Assembly: GCF_003340565.1 (NCBI RefSeq)
Contig: NZ_QPLK01000005.1
Coordinates: 124,001 to 188,000 of the forward strand
From: Rhodovulum sp. 12E13
GTDB lineage: Bacteria > Pseudomonadota > Alphaproteobacteria > Rhodobacterales > Rhodobacteraceae
Reading direction: 5' to 3'
Length of the DNA stretch: 64,000 bases
Shown: in pieces, positions 1 through 7,900 of the stretch
Position numbering within the stretch: position 1 is the first letter of the stretch
Layout of the letters: each line of letters starts with the position of its first letter
Notes under the pieces: model-generated
Database searches by the model: none
What the model was told of the DNA's origin: nothing
Seen by the model: only the letters and a program-made list of their open reading frames with translations
Position numbers and translations under genes: made by a program

Positions 1-15
1 TGACGAAGCCGACGC

Positions 16-978
16 TCACGCCCAGTTCCCCTTGGACATGAGGCCGAGGATCTCGAGCTGACGCCAGTTGATGTATCGCTCCGACCACTCGGTCCACAGG
101 TCGGGCGAGTGCTCGAGCCCGGCGCGGTAGGCGGCGTATTCGCGCCCGCCGTCGTAATGCTCGCCGCGCTCGGCCTCTTCCGCCGCCTTGTCGCGGATCG
201 TGTGCAGGAACTTGGCGTGCAAGAGCGCGCCCGATGCCGCCTCGCCCCCCGACTGGTCGTAGGTGAGGTTGAGGCCGCGCGGCAGCAGCATGTGGGTGGA
301 ATGGACGTAGGCATAGCGCCGCCGCCATTTCACCAGCGGAATCTTGTTGAGCGCGGGTGCCGCCGCCGGCCGGTCGGCAAAGAAGGCGCGGGCGCGCGGG
401 CCGCCCTGGATCCACAGGTTGCGCAGGTCGGGGTTCCGCTGGATCGTGTAGTTCGACCCGTCGAACCATTGCGCGATCTCGAAAGGATCCTGCCCCTCGG
501 CGTAGGGGGTCTCGTCCACCGGCCCCTTCGGATACATATCGATCAACATCGCCGAGAACGACCGCAGCCCGCAATCGTCGAGCCAGTCGGTGAGGGCGGG
601 CAGGGGGCGCGTGTCGCAGAACGGATAGACGAAGAACTCGTCGGCATCGACGGTCAGGCACCAGTGCCCGTGACCGTGGCGGAACAGCAGCGCGCCCACC
701 CAGTCCATCCCGAAGCGGGCGGCGGCATAACTGCCGTCGGCCCGCCAGAGCGACACGTCGTCGTGGCCCGCGAGAAACTCGGCCGAGCCGTCGATCGAGC
801 CGTTGTCGACCACGAGGAAATGGCCGACGCCGAGGCGGCGGTAATAGTCGAGGAAATACGGCAGGCGGATGCGCTCGTTGCGCAGGCAGGCGAAGAGCAG
901 CACGTCGCGCGCGCCGGTCGCGCCCGTTCGGTCGGCCACGGCGGTGAGCTGGCCGCGCCGCCGCAGCGAGCGCCACAA
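16..978 (-). CDS. Glycosyltransferase (PF13704-like), possibly 5'-disrupted
   Basis: Predicted cytoplasmic glycosyltransferase of the family-2-like group with the PF13704 fold, probably adding sugars to an envelope polysaccharide. The protein shows an N-terminal LRNERIRLP segment (about residues 32-40), VVDNGSIDGS (56-65) and the acidic DADEFF metal/nucleotide-sugar motif (111-116). It is clearly paralogous to the next gene, sharing LNK.PLV.W and SGALLH.KFL in the C-terminal half. The only standard start after the last in-frame stop is TTG at 978, which has no Shine-Dalgarno. Homology to the paralogue (YRLRWRRR against YRMRWKRR) continues upstream of this TTG, and an in-frame ATG with GGAGGG before it lies at 1077, separated by a TGA at 1030-1032. 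The start is therefore doubtful and the gene may carry a nonsense mutation. Family assignment is confident; the substrate is unknown. Confidence 0.8.
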   Translation of the reverse strand: MWRSLRRRGQLTAVADRTGATGARDVLLFACLRNERIRLPYFLDYYRRLGVGHFLVVDNGSIDGSAEFLAGHDDVSLWRADGSYAAARFGMDWVGALLFRHGHGHWCLTVDADEFFVYPFCDTRPLPALTDWLDDCGLRSFSAMLIDMYPKGPVDETPYAEGQDPFEIAQWFDGSNYTIQRNPDLRNLWIQGGPRARAFFADRPAAAPALNKIPLVKWRRRYAYVHSTHMLLPRGLNLTYDQSGGEAASGALLHAKFLHTIRDKAAEEAERGEHYDGGREYAAYRAGLEHSPDLWTEWSERYINWRQLEILGLMSKGNWA

Positions 979-1143
979 GAGCCCGCGACGGCGCCAGCGC
1001 AGGCGATATGAGTGGATCCAGCCCAGCCGTCAGCCCTGCCTGCTTGCCCCTCGCGTCACGTGCGCGATCCTGCCCATCAGAGGTTAACCCTCCGTTTTCC
1101 CTGACCGCCTTTCATGCGGCGGCAGGCGCGCGCCCCCACGCAC

Positions 1144-1168
1144 GCGAAAGGCTACGCGAAGCCTTCGC
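1144..1168 (-). terminator. Hairpin just after the second glycosyltransferase stop
   Basis: Arms GCGAAAGGCT and AGCCTTCGC pair over nine bases with one bulged A around a six-base loop. The hairpin directly abuts the stop codon of the minus-strand gene starting at 2248. There is no T-run after it, so a rho-independent role is uncertain; it could instead stabilise the mRNA 3' end. Confidence 0.35.
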
Positions 1169-2248
1169 TCACGTCCATCCGCCCGACGACATCAGCCCCA
1201 GCCGCTCGAGCTGCCGCCAGCCCTCGTAGCGGGTGGCCCTGTCGTGCCAGAGCACCGGGTCGGCGGCGAGCGCGTCGTGGTAGGCGCCGAAGCGGGCCGG
1301 GTCGCCGAAATGCTCGGCCCGATGATCGGGGTCGGCCGAGCGTTGCACGATGGTATTCAGGAACTTGGTGTGAAGCAGCGCGCCCGACAGCCGCGGGTCG
1401 CCGGGCCCCTCCCACGCGAGGTTGAGGCGGGGCGGCAGCAGCGCGTGGCACGAGTTGAGATAGGCGTGGGTGCCGCGCCACCTGACCAGCGGAAGCTTGT
1501 TCAATGTGGGGGCGCGGCGCGGATCGTCTCCGAAAAAGACACGCTCGCGCGGGCCGCCCTGCACCCAGAGGTTGCGCGCGGGCCGCTGGCGGCGGGCGCG
1601 GTAGGGGCCGGCATCGAACCAGGGGAGCGCCTGCACGGGGTCGTCGCCGGGGCGGTAGGGCGTGCCCGACAGGCGGCCCTCGGGGTAGAGCTCGACCATG
1701 AGCGCGCCGAGCGCGGGCTGGCGGCGGCGGTCGAGCTCGGCCGCCAGCGCCGTGATCGGGCGCTCTTCCCAGTGGGGATAGACGAACAGCTCGTCGGCAT
1801 CGAGCGTCAGCACCCAGTGGCCGGCGGCGTGGCGGCGGGCGAGCCAGCCCAGCCAGTCGACGCCGAAGCGGGCGGCGCGATAGCTCGCCCGCGTCTCCCA
1901 CAGGGCCACGTCGGGCTGGGCCGCGAGCAGGTCGCGCGTGCCGTCATCACTGGCGTTGTCGACGACGAGGAACCGGTCGACGCCGATCCGACGGTGATGG
2001 GCGAGCCAGAAGGGCAGGCGCGCGGCCTCGTTCCGAACGGTGGCGAGGCAGAGCACGGCGGCCTTCGACACGGGCCGGAGCGGGGTGACGCACGCCAGCT
2101 CGCCCCGCTTGCGCCAGGCGCGGAAGAGCAGGCGGCGGCGCTTCCACCGCATGCGGTAGGCTTGCGCCGCACGGGTCAGGGGGCCGGGGATGTCCTCCGG
2201 CGCCGTCATGGTCTCGCGGCGCCCGGCCGGCGCGTCAGGCCCGTCCAT
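1169..2248 (-). CDS. Glycosyltransferase (PF13704-like), paralogue of the preceding gene
   Basis: Second glycosyltransferase of the same family, 359 residues if started at the first ATG. It has VRNEAARLPF (71-80), VVDNASDDGT (95-104) and DADELF (150-155), which give the nucleotide-sugar binding core, plus LNKLPLVRW and SGALLHTKFL in the C-terminal part. The first ATG lies inside the last codons of galE (14-base overlap). A second ATG at 2209 gives MTAPEDIPGP, and neither has a clear ribosome binding site, so the start is open. It lies downstream of galU and galE on the same strand, suggesting a polysaccharide assembly role. Acceptor and donor are unknown. Confidence 0.85.
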   Translation of the reverse strand: MDGPDAPAGRRETMTAPEDIPGPLTRAAQAYRMRWKRRRLLFRAWRKRGELACVTPLRPVSKAAVLCLATVRNEAARLPFWLAHHRRIGVDRFLVVDNASDDGTRDLLAAQPDVALWETRASYRAARFGVDWLGWLARRHAAGHWVLTLDADELFVYPHWEERPITALAAELDRRRQPALGALMVELYPEGRLSGTPYRPGDDPVQALPWFDAGPYRARRQRPARNLWVQGGPRERVFFGDDPRRAPTLNKLPLVRWRGTHAYLNSCHALLPPRLNLAWEGPGDPRLSGALLHTKFLNTIVQRSADPDHRAEHFGDPARFGAYHDALAADPVLWHDRATRYEGWRQLERLGLMSSGGWT

Positions 2249-3221
2249 TCCGGGGCGACTGGTGCCAGCGCCAGGCGTCGGCGATCATCTGCGGCAGGGT
2301 CGAACGGGCGGGGCGCCACCCCAGCTCCTCGATCGCGCGGGTCGAGCCGGAGACGAGGCGCACCGCGTCGCCCGGGCGCCGCGGCCCCTCGACCACCGGC
2401 ACCTCGCGATTGGTGACGGCGCGCGACTGCTCGACCACCTCGCGTACCGAAAAGCCCTTGCCGGTGCCGAGGTTGAAGACGCGCGAGGGTTTGCCCGCCT
2501 CGAGCCAGTGCAACCCCAGCACATGCGCGTCGACGAGATCGGAGACATGCACGAAATCGCGGATGCAGGTGCCGTCGGGCGTGTCGTAATCGGTGCCGTG
2601 GAGCGTCAGTGCCGGCCGCAGCCCGGCGATGGCGTCGAGCATCAGCGGGATCAGGTGCGTCTCGGGGTCGTGATCCTCGCCCACCTCGCCCTCGGGATCG
2701 GCGCCGGCCACGTTGAAGTAGCGGAAGATCACGTGGCGCAGGCCGTGGGCGGCCTCGAAGGTGCGCAAAATCTCCTCGATGGCGCGCTTCGAGGCGCCGT
2801 AGGCGTTGATCGGGTGCTGCGGCGTCTCTTCGGTCAGCACGACGCCGTCCTGGTCGCCATAGGTGGCGCAGGTCGAGGAAAAGACGAAGCGATCGCAGCC
2901 GGCGGCCACCGCGGCCTCGGCAAGGTTGACCGCGCCGAGCACGTTCTCGCGCCAGTAGCGGCCGGGATCGGCCATCGACTCGCCGACCTGGCTCAGCGCG
3001 GCGAAGTGCATGACGGCGGCGGGGCGGTGCCGCGCAAAGGCGCGGTCGACGCTCTCGCGGTCGGTCAGGTCGCCGCGCTCCAGGGGGCCGAACCTGACCG
3101 ACTGCTCCCACCCGGTCGACAGGTTGTCGAAGGCGACGGGGGTATACCCCGCGAGCGCCAGCGCCTTGCAGGCATGCGCGCCGACGTAGCCGGCACCGCC
3201 GGTGACGAGGATGGTCGTCAT
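2235..3221 (-). CDS. galE: UDP-glucose 4-epimerase
   Basis: Cytoplasmic NAD-dependent short-chain dehydrogenase that interconverts UDP-glucose and UDP-galactose, supplying UDP-Gal for surface polysaccharides. The Rossmann glycine motif GGAGYVG is at residues 8-14, the catalytic Ser/Thr in SST at 115-117, and the Tyr-x3-Lys pair at Y141/K145 (YGASK). Length (328) is normal. The gene lies 21 bases after galU, so the two probably share a transcript; its 3' end overlaps the proposed start of the glycosyltransferase. UDP-sugar epimerases of related specificity (GlcNAc, glucuronate) cannot be fully excluded, but the linkage to galU favours GalE. Confidence 0.93.
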   Translation of the reverse strand: MTTILVTGGAGYVGAHACKALALAGYTPVAFDNLSTGWEQSVRFGPLERGDLTDRESVDRAFARHRPAAVMHFAALSQVGESMADPGRYWRENVLGAVNLAEAAVAAGCDRFVFSSTCATYGDQDGVVLTEETPQHPINAYGASKRAIEEILRTFEAAHGLRHVIFRYFNVAGADPEGEVGEDHDPETHLIPLMLDAIAGLRPALTLHGTDYDTPDGTCIRDFVHVSDLVDAHVLGLHWLEAGKPSRVFNLGTGKGFSVREVVEQSRAVTNREVPVVEGPRRPGDAVRLVSGSTRAIEELGWRPARSTLPQMIADAWRWHQSPRNGRA

Positions 3222-3242
3222 CTGGCCCCTCGCTGCAAGCCC

Positions 3243-4139
3243 CTACTGCGCGGCGTCGCGCACCGCCGACAGCTCCGACAGGTAGTCCGCGAACTCGCCG
3301 TTCAGGTCGTCGCGCGCGAGACCGAAGGCCACGGTCGCCTGGAGGAAGCCGGCCTTCGACCCGCAATCGAAGCGCTGGCCGTTGAAACGGTAGCCCCAGA
3401 CGCCGGAGCCGTCGATCTCCCGGGCGATGGCGTCGGTCAGCTGGATCTCGCCGCCCGCGCCGGGATCGACCTCGTTGAGCGTGTCCATCACCGAGGGCGG
3501 CAGGATGTAGCGCCCGATGACGGCGAGGTTGGACGGCGCGTCTTCCGGCCTCGGCTTTTCCACCATCTTGCGCACGCCGACCACGGGACCGGCATCGTCG
3601 CCCACGTCGAGGATGCCGTAGGCCGAGGTCTTGTCGTGCGGCACCTCCATCGCGGCGACCATGCAGCCGGTCGACCCCGCCGCCTCGTAGGCCTCGACCA
3701 TCTGCTGCAGGCACGGCTTTTCGGAGGCGATCACGTCGTCGGGCAGGATGACGGCGAAGGGCTCGTCGCCGACCAGGCGCCGGCCGCACCAGACCGCGTG
3801 ACCGAGGCCGCGGGGCTGCTGCTGGCGGACATAGGCGATGGCGCCCGAGGGCATGGTCGTCTCGTTGAGCATGCGCAGCAGGCCGTCCTTGCCTTTCTCC
3901 TTCAGGGTCGCCTCGAGTTCCGGCGCGCTGTCGAAATAGTCTTCCAGCGCCGACTTGCCGCGCGAGGTGACGAAGATGAAATCGGTGATGCCGGCGGCGC
4001 GGGCCTCGTCGATGGCGTACTGGATCAGCGGCCGGTCGACGAGGGTCATGATCTCCTTCGGGATGGACTTGGTGGCCGGCAGGAACCTCGTCCCGAGCCC
4101 GGCCACGGGAAAGATTGCCTTGGTCACCTTGCGTTGCAT
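3243..4139 (-). CDS. galU: UTP-glucose-1-phosphate uridylyltransferase
   Basis: Makes UDP-glucose from glucose-1-phosphate and UTP, the substrate of the adjacent GalE. The N-terminal nucleotide-binding signature is GLGTRFLPATK (residues 14-24), followed by IPKEIM and the Asp-containing GEPFAVILPDDV-like segment in the middle of the protein (here DEPFAVILPDDV), and a sugar-binding EKP segment (MVEKPRPEDAPSN). 298 residues is the usual bacterial GalU length. The ATG at 4139 begins MQRKVTKAIFPVAG. The 130 bases upstream, before kdsB, contain an AT-rich stretch (4194-4200 and 4231-4243) that could hold the promoter, but no clean -35/-10 pair was found. Confidence 0.95.
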   Translation of the reverse strand: MQRKVTKAIFPVAGLGTRFLPATKSIPKEIMTLVDRPLIQYAIDEARAAGITDFIFVTSRGKSALEDYFDSAPELEATLKEKGKDGLLRMLNETTMPSGAIAYVRQQQPRGLGHAVWCGRRLVGDEPFAVILPDDVIASEKPCLQQMVEAYEAAGSTGCMVAAMEVPHDKTSAYGILDVGDDAGPVVGVRKMVEKPRPEDAPSNLAVIGRYILPPSVMDTLNEVDPGAGGEIQLTDAIAREIDGSGVWGYRFNGQRFDCGSKAGFLQATVAFGLARDDLNGEFADYLSELSAVRDAAQ

Positions 4140-4269
4140 GCGTCGTCCCTTCTGGTCGCTGTCGTCTGTGCCGCCCTGCCCGTGCTGCCTTCATATAGGT
4201 CGCCGGGCGTTGAAGCACGGTTAATCCGGGTTAAACCTGACATCCGCCGCGCCGATTCGCAGCGGTGCC

Positions 4270-5070
4270 TCATTCGAGACCGGCTTCGCCCAGCATCCCC
4301 TCGATCACGGAGACGTCCGAGGGGTTGTTCAACTCCCAGAATGGCCGCTCTCGCGCATCCACGTCAACGCAGGCCACCGGCAGACCCGCCTCCAGGAACC
4401 GGAGCTGCTCGAGCCCCTCGAGCCGTTCGAGACGCCCCTCGGGCAGGGCCGGATAGGCCGCGAGCGCCTCGGCCCTGTAGGCGTAGAGGCCGACATGGTG
4501 AAAGACCGGCGTCGGCTCGGCATCGCCGTAGGTGGCGGCCGAAAAGGGAAGCACCTCCTTGGAGAAGTAGAGCGCACGGCCGCCCTCGCCGAAGACGGCC
4601 GTGGTGCCTCCCACGCGCCCGGCGGCGCGGTCGGCGATCAGGGCCGCGCGCTGCGCGCCGGTGCAGCGGAGCACGGGCGTGGCCATCGCGGCGCCCGCGT
4701 CGGCCGCCAGCCCGTCGAGCAACGCGGGCACGAACCACGGCGGGGTAAGCGGGGCGTCGCCCTGAAGATTGACGATCACGTCATGGCCGCCGCCAAGCGC
4801 GGCGTGGGCCTCGGCGCAGCGCTCGGTGCCGTTGCGCGCCTGCTCCGACGTCATCACCACCTCGGCGCCGAACGCCTCGGCCACGCCCGCGATCCGCGAA
4901 TCGTCGGTCGCCACCACCACCCGGTGCCCGCCCGGCACCGCGCACGCCGCCTCCCAGCTGCGCTGGATCAGCGGCTTGACGGTGCCGGTGGCTCCCCGCA
5001 GCCCCACCAGCGGCTTGCCCGGATAGCGCTGCGAAGCATAGCGCGCGGGGATGACGATGAGCGCCCGCAC
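4270..5070 (-). CDS. kdsB: 3-deoxy-manno-octulosonate cytidylyltransferase
   Basis: Activates Kdo as CMP-Kdo, needed for lipid A inner core and for Kdo-based capsule linkers. The N-terminus has the PARYASQRYPGKPL nucleotide-binding signature (residues 8-21), followed by VATDD and the NLQGDAPL motif typical of the family. The start is GTG at 5070, placed directly after the TGA of cysQ without any gap, so the genes are surely co-transcribed and probably translationally coupled. Length (266) is slightly more than the usual 245-255. In many Rhodobacteraceae kdsB and cysQ are near polysaccharide genes; here the adjoining galU/galE and capsule-type permease fit that role. Confidence 0.93.
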   Translation of the reverse strand: MRALIVIPARYASQRYPGKPLVGLRGATGTVKPLIQRSWEAACAVPGGHRVVVATDDSRIAGVAEAFGAEVVMTSEQARNGTERCAEAHAALGGGHDVIVNLQGDAPLTPPWFVPALLDGLAADAGAAMATPVLRCTGAQRAALIADRAAGRVGGTTAVFGEGGRALYFSKEVLPFSAATYGDAEPTPVFHHVGLYAYRAEALAAYPALPEGRLERLEGLEQLRFLEAGLPVACVDVDARERPFWELNNPSDVSVIEGMLGEAGLE

Positions 5071-5871
5071 TCAGCCCGCCGGCTGCAACTCGACGCCCGG
5101 CGCGCAGGCGATGAAGAACGGGTTCTCGTAACCCGGCTTGCCGTAGGTGAAGGGGCCGTGATCGTCGAAGCGCAGCATCCGTCCACCCGCGCCGCGCAGC
5201 ACCGCGTCGGCGGCGGCGGTATCCCACTCCATCGTGCGGCCGAGGCGCGGATAGAGGTCGGCCTCGCCCGAGGCGACGAGGCAGAACTTGAGCGACGAGC
5301 CGGCCGAGGCGAACTCGGCCACGTCGTAGCGCGCGATGTAGTCGTCGGTGGCCTGGTCGCGGTGCGATTTCGAGGCGACCACCCGCAGCGCGGCGTTGTC
5401 CGGCTTGGCGACAAAGAGAGGCCGGATCTCGCCGGGCGTGTCGGGGTCGTGCGGGCCCGCCTCCTCGACCGAGCGGCCCGCGGCATCGGTGTAGAACAGG
5501 CGGCCGCGGGCGGGGGCGTAGACGACGCCGCGGATCGGCACCCCGCCTTCGACATAGGCGATGTTGACGGTGAAGTCGCCGCGCCGCTGCACGAACTCCT
5601 TCGTGCCGTCCAGCGGATCGACGATGAGGAAGGTGTCGGCGTGCTCGGCATGGGTCGCGGCCTGCTCCTCGGTCACCACCAGAACACCGGGAAACGCCGC
5701 GGCGAGGCCCGCGGCGATCAGCGCATCGGCGGCCTCGTCTGCCTCGGTCACGGGGCTCGCGTCGGCCTTGGCGCGCACCTCGAAGTCGCGGGCCTCGTAG
5801 ATCTGCATGATCGTCGCCCCGGCCTCGAGCGCGAGGCGGCGCAGGGTCAGGGCGAGACGGTCATGGTCCAA
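5071..5871 (-). CDS. cysQ: 3'(2'),5'-bisphosphate nucleotidase
   Basis: Inositol-monophosphatase-fold, Mg-dependent phosphatase that hydrolyses 3'-phosphoadenosine 5'-phosphate (PAP) to AMP, relieving inhibition of sulfate activation and PAPS-dependent sulfotransferases. Visible motifs are the metal-binding TEEQ (67-70), the family signature DPLDGTKEF (85-93) and the C-terminal EWDTAAADAVL. The start is TTG at 5871; an AAGGAG Shine-Dalgarno ends about seven bases upstream, which supports this unusual start. First gene of the pair cysQ-kdsB and divergent from the ABC permease gene. A sulfotransferase near 26 kb makes a PAP-clearing role relevant in this genome region. Confidence 0.92.
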   Translation of the reverse strand: MDHDRLALTLRRLALEAGATIMQIYEARDFEVRAKADASPVTEADEAADALIAAGLAAAFPGVLVVTEEQAATHAEHADTFLIVDPLDGTKEFVQRRGDFTVNIAYVEGGVPIRGVVYAPARGRLFYTDAAGRSVEEAGPHDPDTPGEIRPLFVAKPDNAALRVVASKSHRDQATDDYIARYDVAEFASAGSSLKFCLVASGEADLYPRLGRTMEWDTAAADAVLRGAGGRMLRFDDHGPFTYGKPGYENPFFIACAPGVELQPAG

Positions 5872-5998
5872 GGCGGGCTCCTTCCTGCCGCGACGGCGAC
5901 ATTGCCGGGTGCGATCCCTGCGGCTTATCCTCGCCGGTAACCGCGGGGCAAGGGCACGCTGCCAAAGTCCTGCCCGAATACCCCCATAGGGAGCGCGA

Positions 5999-6856
5999 AT
6001 GTCAGATGCGACCCGCCATGCACGGCCTCTCGCGGGCGACAGCGCCTCGTCGCGCGGGGAGCGGGCGCGCTCGGCCCTGCAGCTGGCCGACCTGATCTAC
6101 CATGCCACGGTGCGCCACCTGCGGCGCGACCACGGCAACGCGGTGATCGGGATCCTGCTCAACATCATGCAGACGGTCGTCTTCGTGATGGCCTTCTTCT
6201 TCATGTTCTCGCTTCTGGGGCTGCGCGGCTCGGCGATCCGGGGCGACTTCCTGCTCTACATCATGTCGGGCGTGTTCCTGTTCATGACCCATACCAAGGC
6301 GATGTCGGCCGTGGTGGGGGCCGAGGGGCCCTCGAGCCCGATGATGAAGCACGCGCCGATGAACCCGATCGTGGCGGTCTCTGCGGCGGCGCTGTCGTCG
6401 CTCTACATCCAGGTGCTCTCCATGGTGGTCGTGCTGTGGGTGTACCACGCGGCCTTCGTGCCCATCACCATCCACGACCCCGTGGGCGCGATGGGCATGG
6501 TGCTGCTCGCGTGGTTCTCGGGCGCGGCCATCGGCATGGTCTTCTACGCGCTCAAGCCGTGGATCCCCGATGTGGTGAAAGTGGTCTCCCAGGTCTATTC
6601 GCGGGCCAACATGATCGCGTCGGGCAAGATGTTCGTTGCCAACGCGATGCCGGGATACATCCTCGTCTTCTTCACCTGGAACCCGCTGTTCCACACGATC
6701 GACCAGGCACGCGGCTACATCTTCCTGAACTACAACCCGCATTTCTCGTCGGTGAGCTACCCGCTCTACCTGTCCGTCGGGCTGATGTTCCTCGGCCTGA
6801 TGGGCGAGTTCTACACCCGGCGCACCGCCTCGATCAGCTGGGAGGCGAAGCGGTGA
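5999..6856 (+). CDS. Capsule-type ABC-2 transporter permease
   Basis: Inner-membrane permease of the KpsM/ABC-2 type used for polysaccharide export. After a polar N-terminus of about 40 residues there are roughly six hydrophobic segments, starting with IGILLNIMQTVVFVMAFFF and including MFSLLGL, VLSMVVVLWVY, MGMVLLAWFSGAAIGMVFY and YPLYLSVGLMFLGLMG. The ATG at 5999 has AGGGAG upstream. No ATP-binding partner (KpsT-like) is encoded next to it: cysQ is divergent and a secreted SH3-domain protein follows with a GTGA overlap. The ATPase must be supplied elsewhere. Substrate is unknown; proximity to kdsB suggests a Kdo-linked glycan. Confidence 0.85.
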   Translation: MSDATRHARPLAGDSASSRGERARSALQLADLIYHATVRHLRRDHGNAVIGILLNIMQTVVFVMAFFFMFSLLGLRGSAIRGDFLLYIMSGVFLFMTHTKAMSAVVGAEGPSSPMMKHAPMNPIVAVSAAALSSLYIQVLSMVVVLWVYHAAFVPITIHDPVGAMGMVLLAWFSGAAIGMVFYALKPWIPDVVKVVSQVYSRANMIASGKMFVANAMPGYILVFFTWNPLFHTIDQARGYIFLNYNPHFSSVSYPLYLSVGLMFLGLMGEFYTRRTASISWEAKR

Positions 6857-7461
6857 GACGTGCGGCACTGTTTGCCCTCATCCTCGCCGCCGGGCCGGCC
6901 CCCGCGCAGGAGTTCGTGCCCCGGCTCTACGATGTCGCGGGGGTGGCAGAGGGCGACGTGCTGAACGTGCGCGCCGCGCCCTCGGCCTCGGCCGAAGTGG
7001 TGGCGACGCTGCCGCCCGACCGGCGGCGGGTCGAGGTGATCGGGCTCGACGACGGCGCGAACTGGGGCCGGATCGGCCTGCCCGAGGGCGAGGGCTGGGT
7101 GTCGCTCGCCTTTCTCGAGCGACGCTACCTCGGCGAGGCGGGCATGGCGCCCGGCATGCGCTGTATCGGCACCGAGCCGTTCTGGTCGGTGACCTTCGGC
7201 GAGGGCGGCGCGACATGGTCGTCGCCCGGCGAGGAGCGGTCGTTCGGGGTGGCGGCCGACCGCTCGGCGCCCTCGTCGGACGCCCGTGTCTACGGCTGGG
7301 CCGAGACGGGCGCAGGCGCAACGCTGTCGGGTTCCGTCGTCGCCGCCTCGTGCTCCGACGGGATGAGCGACCGCCCGTGGGGCTGGGTCGCGGGCATCGT
7401 GCGGCGCACGGGCGGCGAGGTCGAGCTGCTCTCGGGCTGCTGCACGCTGTCGTCGCAATAG
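6853..7461 (+). CDS. Secreted SH3-domain protein
   Basis: Exported protein of 202 residues. It starts at GTG 6853, overlapping the stop codon of the permease (GTGA), so the two are translationally coupled. Residues 1-19 form a signal peptide ending APAQ. Residues about 25-80 look like a bacterial SH3 domain (LNVRAAPSASAEVVATLP, then a tryptophan-containing GEGWVS segment). The rest, with CIGTEPFWSV near residue 105 and four cysteines towards the C-terminus (CSDG, CCTL), resembles COG3650-type periplasmic proteins. It may bind peptidoglycan or glycan near the export machinery. Function beyond this is not known. Confidence 0.75.
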   Translation: MRRAALFALILAAGPAPAQEFVPRLYDVAGVAEGDVLNVRAAPSASAEVVATLPPDRRRVEVIGLDDGANWGRIGLPEGEGWVSLAFLERRYLGEAGMAPGMRCIGTEPFWSVTFGEGGATWSSPGEERSFGVAADRSAPSSDARVYGWAETGAGATLSGSVVAASCSDGMSDRPWGWVAGIVRRTGGEVELLSGCCTLSSQ

Positions 7462-7900
7462 CGGCATGGCGAGACGGGCGGGTGCGCCCACGGGGTCGCT
7501 GCCTCGTCGCCGCTCTCTTTCGCTCCCGCCCGCGCCGTCGTGGCGGGGGCCGGGCCGTGCATCTGGATAGCCGCAGGGACGGCGCCGTCGCTGGCCGGAT
7601 CCGGGTTGCCCGGGGCGCGCGGCCCCGGACCGTCGGTCATTATCGGTACTCTCGCGGTACATCGGCCTGTCGGACCGCCCTCGCGAGAGGGCCGGTGGCC
7701 GGCTGGGCTACAGGCGCGCCGGCCCGGCGGCCGGTCCCGCAGGGACGCGTCGGGAGCGGGGTATAGCGGCGCCGCGCGAATCGGGCGTTCCCCGTGCGCA
7801 CGGACTCGCCCGACCCGCAGTGCGGTCCTAGAGTTTTACCCTAGGGCATTTTATGGTATGCAATCATGGTGCGTTCAGTATGCCGAGCAGGAGGTGACCG
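7462..7900 (+). other. 439-base gene-free stretch
   Basis: The longest non-coding stretch in the window. Its first 340 bases are very GC-rich with several short hairpins, the clearest being CCCTC-GCGA-GAGGG at 7678-7691, and many GGCC-rich inverted repeats at 7697-7740. The last 80 bases change abruptly to AT-rich sequence and should hold the promoter of the following gene. Open frames here lack a ribosome binding site and family features. It may be decayed sequence; I see no supported gene. Confidence 0.5.
7827..7845. promoter_or_regulatory. Inverted repeat CCTAG-N9-CTAGG before the VPLPA protein
   Basis: Five-base perfect arms CCTAG and CTAGG flank AGTTTTACC, about 55 bases before the start codon at 7901, at the boundary where GC-rich sequence gives way to AT-rich sequence. 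The TTTACC inside could act as a -35 element, but the downstream -10 candidates (TATGGT, TATGCA) are poor or badly spaced. This is a candidate operator or part of the promoter; inference only. Confidence 0.3.

Noticed and set aside
1030-1032. TGA in the first glycosyltransferase read as selenocysteine
   Set aside because: No SECIS-like hairpin was seen, and selenocysteine has no role in this family; a mutation or alternative start is simpler.
2190-4748. An 852-codon open frame opposite galE and galU
   Set aside because: Antisense frame kept open by GC-rich codon bias; no family features or ribosome binding site, and the opposite strand carries clear galE and galU.
7290-7640. Minus-strand open frame of 116 codons in the long intergenic stretch
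   Set aside because: Overlaps the SH3-protein gene, has no ribosome binding site and a random-like composition.
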